From Cannabis sativa (Eukaryota; Streptophyta; Magnoliopsida; Rosales; Cannabaceae): 64,000 nucleotides of DNA. Below are positions 58,431 to 64,000 of the stretch, one piece after another. The notes beneath the pieces were generated by a model, which did no database searches, was not told where the DNA came from, and saw only the letters and a program-made list of their open reading frames with translations. The stretch is from assembly GCF_029168945.1 (NCBI RefSeq), contig NC_083602.1, forward strand, positions 28,817,323 through 28,881,322, written 5' to 3'. Every line of letters starts with the position of its first letter. Position 1 is the first letter of the stretch. The position numbers and the translations under genes are program-made.

Positions 58431-60333
58431 TGTTGGGTTTTATGCTCTAAATAAAACTCCATTTCAATGTAATCCATTTTATTTAACATCAATAAAGAAA
58501 CGGAAGTATTTTTCATTCATTTGTGTATGTTTTGGTTCATCTTATCAATTGCTTGTCTATTTGATTTATAAATTCATCTGAAACCCTTTTCACATACTTG
58601 ATCCTGTTTATTGTGTTGTCAACACATTGGAAAGTAAACATGACTATGTGAATAAAGATTCCTAGATTTATCAGACACAGGGTTTTACTGATATGATAAT
58701 CTACAACAGAGTTTACTTGCATTTGGAGAAATGCTATGTTCTTTCCAGAGCATTGGTTAAAGTAAAGCTCAGGTTGGGTGCATGGAGTATGCATCGGAAG
58801 GGACTGATATTGAACTTTGACTTAGATTTATTAAACTTATCGTAATATCTATTCAAGTCAATATCGCCTAGTTGATCCTAGATCAAATGATCTAAATCCT
58901 GATCTGATTAGGCTCAATCTCAAGAGTGTTATTCGTGTTCTTTGATTTGTTAGTTAAGCCTACTTTTGGGTCAGGGTGATACGTACATTTTGGGAACACG
59001 GTAGTGCAATTGAGTGGGAGCGCTAACATAAACATGGAATCTATAGCTTCTATCTGACGAATAGTAAGTAAAGGATGATCTCCTTCGAGCTTGACCAAAC
59101 GAAAATAAATGGTGGAGTACTCATTTCACATAGCTGAAATATCATTTATACGGGGTTAAGTGTTTTAAGGATAAAATACATTGTAGGGTGTTACGGTAAT
59201 CTAATCCCTTTACAGTGTAGATCATTCATATAGAGGATCATTGATCAAATTAGGATTATAACAATGGATAACTAATGATGTGTCTATATGGTGGAACATA
59301 TAGAGCATTCTATATACTGAGAGTGCAATTCTAAGTTCTATGCGTGGATTCAACGAAGAATTAATAAGTCTGTGAAATTAGGTTATAAATTCTTGATCTC
59401 CTTATTGGAAGCTCGGTTATATAGACCCATGGTCCCCCCACTAGTTGAGATAATATTGCTTGTAAGACTCATTTAATTGGTTTTCATTAATCAATTATAA
59501 TTCTCAAATTAGACTATGTCTATTAGTGAATGTTTCACTAAGTAAGGGCGAAATTGTAAAGAAAGAGTTTTTAGGGCATATTTGTTAATTATGATACTTT
59601 GTATGGTTCAATTAATATATATGAAAAATGACAATATTATTTAATAATTATTTATAGTTATTAAATAGTTAGAATTGGCATTTAAATGGCTGAATTTGAA
59701 AATTAGCGTTTTTGAGAAAATGAGATGCAAAATGATAAAACTGCAAAATTGCAAAAAGTGAGGCCCAAATCCACATAGCCATGGCCGGCCACTTTTATAG
59801 GGTTTATCATCTGATATTTTCATTATCTTAATACCAAATAATTCAAACCTAACCCTAGTGGAATGCTATAAATAGATAGTGAAGGCTTCAGGAAATTTAC
59901 ACACTTTAACTTCTGATTTCGTTCAGAGAAAAACCTGAGCCTTCTCTTCTAAACCCTAGCCGCCACCTATACTCTCTTCTTCTCTCTTGAATTTCGAACC
60001 TCTTAGTGATAGAGTAGTGCCCACACACAGAAAGTGATACCTCAATCATAGTGAGGAAGAACGTGAAGAAAGATATTCAACAAGAAGGAGATTCAACACT
60101 AAAGGAAGGAGAGAAAGAGATCCAGGTTCAGATCTTGATAATACTCTATGACAGAAAGGATACAAGGGTTAGAGATCTGAACGGAAGTAGACATAATATT
60201 CCGCTGCACCCAATGTAAGGTTTCTCATACTTTATATGTGTTTATTTCATAATCGTTTTAGAAGTTCATATTTAGGGTGTTAATCAACATACTTGTGAGT
60301 AGATCTAAGATCCTGGTAAAATAATTTCCAACA
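58431..60333 (+). repeat. 5' LTR of element E
   Basis: 1903 bp, TGTTGGG to TTTCCAACA. TATAAATA at 59867-59874. The first 45 bases and everything from about 58566 match the other LTRs, but about 58476-58565 is unrelated to them. Confidence 0.93.
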
Positions 60334-63011
60334 ACTGGCCTCAGAGCCATGGTAATTGATTTGCTTGCAAGAAATTTGGACTTAAAACTATTTGTTTGAT
60401 GTTTTGGATGGTATCATGTTGTTTTGTGTGTTGTATGATGATTGATTGATGTTTGTGAATTTTTGTGAAAAATAATTGAATATCTATTTCTGGAATTACT
60501 TTTATTGGATAGTATGGAAAAAATTAAGCAATTTACTTTTGTACAGAACTCAATTTCGATTTAATTTGAATTAGTTATGATTTTTTGAAGTTTCGAAATA
60601 TATTAGGGGTCGTGCATCAACCCACGCGCGCGGATGAGGGGAAACCCTCGGACAGCACGCGCACAGACAAGATTTTGTTTGAAAACCGAGCCTCGTGCGC
60701 GCGGAGAGGCAGCATGCAGCCTCCTGCGCTGAGGATTCTCGGTCATGCACCCTGATGCGTATCTTTTTGCTTGATTTTATATCTTATTTTTAAATTTGAT
60801 TATTTTATCTTATTTTTAAAATTTAAAGGTCAGATATTAAATATTTTTTAAATTAATTTTTTTTTAAAATTATTTGACCTTATTTAAATTTAAAATAAGA
60901 TAACTATAATCATGTAATTTTAAATAGAAGTAAGATATTTTGCTAATTTTTTAAATTTTGTTATTTTATTTAAATTAATATAAAATCTGAAAAATATATA
61001 TTTTTTATTTTATATTTACTTTATAAAATAACTTTAAAAATTTAAAAAGTAGTTAGCAATTATTTTTGAAATGATATGTAGGTTAGTTGAAACCTAATTT
61101 TTCAAAAATTGTAGGTTTAATTTTAAATTTCTTTTATTTTATTTTTTTAAAAAAACCGAAATATTTTTTTATTATTTAAATATTTTCGAAAATAATTATT
61201 TAAAATTAAATAATTCCTACATCCAACTATCCAATTCATCTTGTTGCAGGAGTATGTGTTTTAGCTTGTATGTAAATTTATAAAACCTATTATTGCTTGA
61301 TTGTAAATAGTCATAGTTAACTTGTTGACAAATCCAATGATCTGATTTAACCCATGGTTCAATTGGTCAAGTAAATAATTTGTAACAGGTAAATTTTACA
61401 ATCTTCTTTCATCTGTGTATGACCTAGCAACATGATAGGATCCATCCAAATGTGTGCATGTGTGAGCCTATATGTTTAATTTTGTTATAGATGCATATAG
61501 GTTGTTGTTGCTAAATAAAATATCATAGTTTTTGATAGATTTTATTTAGGCCCATTTAGTTTTAGGGCCTATTCAATTAATAACAGTTGTTCATTTTAAG
61601 GTTAAATTCCTCTATTTTGGGCCTTGTGTGAGAGTTGGGAGCCATAGTAGTAGGTACGATATACTGAACCCAACCCCCCCTCACATGAACTACCCCAATT
61701 GTGAAGGCTCATTTGCCTGATTTGGATAACTGTACTAGGTTAATTAAATTAGTTTAACCTAATAAAATTGATTAGCAACATAATTAATTTCATTTATTTT
61801 GAAATTAATTTAAGAAAACCATAGTTTAAAGAATTATATACTAAGCTAAACTATATGTATTTTCTTGTATTTAATTAAATATAGAATTATAACCAACTAG
61901 ATTCTTTCTGAAGCTTAATTTAAATTTTTCATTAAATATTCCTATTTAAGTTGAAAATTAGTTATCTCTAACTAATCAACTTAAATCTGAATATCTTTTG
62001 AATTTCAAATTTCAAAATTAAGTTTAGGAATTTTAGGAATTGGTTATTAAGATTCTTTAGATATTTTTTAAGTTGATATTTTTTTTTTTAAATATTAACT
62101 TAAAACAGAATATTTTCAAATTAAGTGGTTATAACTTAATTTTAAATTTAATTAAATCTAATTTGAAAGATATTTAAGTTGATTTTTTAGATTCTTCTAA
62201 ACAACTTAAACAAGATATTTTTTCAAATTTGTTCCATTAATTTCGAATTTATTTTTCAAATTTAAATAATAATTGAAATTTAATTAAAGTTGATTTTTTA
62301 TTTAAACCAACTTTAATTTGTAATTTTTCATTATTAAAATATGGAACAGATGATTAATAAAATACATATTTTTTTTTTAAATAATGAGCTTTAATCAAAA
62401 AGATATTCGATCTCCATTGTTGGTCTTACAATAGTTAAATTTTTTCTATATAATCTCGAGACGCTAGACTTCGTCCCCCTTATGGATGGTTATTCGTTGA
62501 AAACTTTTAACACCATAAGATCTCATTTGATAAGTTATTTGTGAGTTCTCGTCTCTATTAGACTCTCCGCTACGGTGACTACTTAGAGATAAACTCATAA
62601 AACATGAAACAATGGTGGAAGCTCATAAAATGAGAATAACCTTGACTCTCGCCTACCGGGACAACATTGGATTCTCATTTTGATCGAATAAAAGGTTGCT
62701 AAAATGGTTTTATTTTAGATGAGCTGACTACTCTATTCAACTAATGTTATCTTTGAATCTCGCCTACCGGGACACTGTATTTCATTATGTTGGAAACCTT
62801 GGAAAATAAACTATGTTAGATTTAGTATTTTTATAACATATGTGATTATTCGTTATTTTCTGAACATTGTGTATGAATTTGAACCAAAAACTTACTTCTG
62901 TTTTATTGATGTGTTGTAGTGCCAATAACCTTCATCCCAATCCACTCCTAGTTAATATCGTAGCAAATGAACTTGAAGTTATAAACTCCTTGTTAGAGTA
63001 ATACTTCACAT
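60334..63011 (+). other. Element E primer site and untranslated leader
   Basis: TGGCCTCAGAGCCA at 60336-60349 is the variant primer site. A GC-rich patch (about 60610-60760; CCCACGCGCGCGGA, CTCGTGCGCGCGGA) is followed by AT-rich sequence. It then holds the uninterrupted counterpart of D's target near 61735 and the paired GACTCTCGCCTACCGGGACA block (62644-62663; 62755-62774 with one mismatch). The leader is about 1.8 kb shorter than in A and C. No gag reading frame found. Confidence 0.8.
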
Positions 63012-63512
63012 ATGCTCATGATGAACATGAAATTCCAGAAAGCAGGTAAGCTGGGAATAGTTCACTCTGAAGAGCAAATAGTTCATAACTCCATAAATCC
63101 TACTATTTCAAGCTTAGTTGAGAAGATAAGAGAAAGTGATTCCACTTTCTCAAGTTATACTTCACGACAAATTGTACCAGCAAGAACAACAAATCACAAA
63201 CGAATAAGCAGTGATGCTTTAGTCTTCGAATCATGTGTTTTAGAGAATGATAAATCCATTTGGATTCTTGATTCTGGGTTTACAAACCATGTAAGTTGTT
63301 CATTGCAATTGCTTGAGAATTGGAATTATTTGAAATCCGGAGAGTTGAAACTTAAGGTTGGTAATGGCGAAATGGTTTCGGTTAGAGCTAGAGGAAAAGC
63401 CAAACTCAAGTTTCAAAACAGAATTTTGGAATTAGACAATGCTTATACATTCCAAATTTCAGTAGAAACTTGGTTTCTGTTTTATGCTTACAATTGCAAC
63501 AATACAAATTAG
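63012..63512 (+). pseudogene. Element E Copia protease region
   Basis: Open for 166 codons. SIWILDSGFTNHVSCSLQLL is the Copia aspartic protease active site (D-S-G, then a non-standard F where A is usual) near residue 80, followed by LKVGNGEMVSVRARGKAKLK. The frame shifts near 63470-63512, after which the pre-integrase region reads in another frame. The upstream start is arbitrary, since gag, which normally precedes and fuses to it, is absent. Confidence 0.85.
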
Positions 63513-64000
63513 ATTTTTCGAGTTCTGGTTCTACCATTTCTCGAAATGACATTCATATTTGTGTTGCATCCATGGAACAGGGGTTTTATATTCTTAGACC
63601 AGAAACACCATTTGCCCTACATAACGAACTTTTTAAAGTAGCTAAACCTAGAAACCACAAAAAGCAAAATATCAATGATGATAATGAAACATATCTATGG
63701 CATTTACGTTTGGGTCACATAGGCTATGACAGACTAAATAGGCTAACCAAAGACGGTCCATTGAAAAATGTCGTCTTAGGTTTTTTACCTGTTTGCGAGT
63801 CTCGCCTAGAAGGAAAGATGACCAAACGTTCTTTCTCTGCAAAGGGGGAGCGTGCCAAACAACCCCTAGGGTTAGTGCATTCAGATGTTTGAGGACCTTT
63901 GAATGTAAAAGCCAAAGGTGGTTATGAGTACTTTGTCACTTTCATTGATGATTACTCTAGATATGGACATATTTACCTTATGCATAAGAAATCTGAAACA
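63513..64000 (+). pseudogene. Element E Copia pre-integrase and integrase region (cut by window end)
   Basis: Reads SISRNDIHICVAS-like sequence, then YLWHLRLGHIGYDRLNRLTK (zinc-binding His pair), VCESRLEGKMTKRSF in which the second Cys of the CxxC pair is Arg, and PLGLVHSDV followed by TGA where the family has a Cys, then GPLNVKAKGGYEYFVTFIDDYSR (integrase core Asp region), broken by the window end. The stop at about 63890 and the lost zinc ligand make this copy inactive. Confidence 0.9.

Larger units (their letters stand above)
58431..64000 (+). mobile_element. Element E: Copia retrotransposon with protease and integrase (5' part in window)
   Basis: The LTR starts TGTTGGGTTTTATGC inside G2's RT codons. 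The 5' LTR, variant primer site, long leader, then protease and integrase follow on the plus strand until the window ends. It is the same family as A and C but retains pol. Gag is not seen between primer site and protease. Frame changes and a stop make the visible pol non-functional. RT, RNase H and the 3' LTR lie outside. Confidence 0.92.

Noticed and set aside
62644..62774. Paired 20-mer considered as a tRNA or other small RNA gene
   Set aside because: No cloverleaf or promoter boxes could be drawn. It occurs only inside the A/C/E elements.

Overview
The window is nuclear DNA of a flowering plant, most likely a eudicot. The evidence is AT-rich sequence, nested LTR retrotransposons with plant-type primer sites, a plant LINE, an intronless plant PPR gene and a split tRNA methyltransferase gene with canonical GT/AG introns. 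I cannot name the species. About 80 percent is retrotransposon sequence. Only two host genes look intact, and both lie on the minus strand between 29.6 and 36.6 kb.

Left nest (1-25.3 kb). A decayed plus-strand Ty3/Gypsy element (here G1; pol at 989-2595 and 21534-22180, partial LTR to about 23620) is split by a Copia-type element A (2596-21533, target duplication GATGT). A is itself split by a complete minus-strand Gypsy element D (6087-14780, target duplication GTACT). The G1 LTR carries a perfect (TC)81 microsatellite. It ends against a 5'-truncated LINE (about 23620-25050), which is followed by another Gypsy LTR remnant.

Middle (25.3-38.2 kb). This part holds a broken DOMON exon of a cytochrome b561/DOMON-type gene, a degenerate tandem array around GGAACCGGTT, and the gene pair. 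The pair is a seven-exon METTL2/6/8-type (Trm140-like) tRNA 3-methylcytidine methyltransferase, reconstructed here in frame to 324 codons, with a single-exon 663-codon E/E+ class PPR protein gene inside its 5.1 kb first intron on the same strand. A degraded, inverted partial copy of the PPR gene lies in the same intron. It forms a large inverted repeat with the functional copy.

Right nest (38.2-64 kb). A minus-strand Gypsy element G2 (38160 to beyond the window) is split twice. Element B (42356-57701, target duplication CTTAG) has a tRNA-Asp primer site and only a gag-like ORF. Element E (58431 to past the end) is a Copia element with protease and integrase but no visible gag. Element B is in turn split by element C (44026-54293, target duplication ACAAG), a minus-strand sister of A whose two 1909 bp LTRs look almost identical.

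How the parts relate. A and C share the same length and the same decayed pol, yet C inserted recently. B has near-identical LTRs but no pol. Both are therefore best read as non-autonomous families moved by proteins from relatives elsewhere. I see no operon, CRISPR array, RNA gene or clearly new multi-gene system. The most distinctive observations are the gene nested in an intron with an inverted pseudogene copy, the conserved non-coding blocks and variant primer site in the A/C/E family, and hairpin arrays in the Gypsy LTRs.
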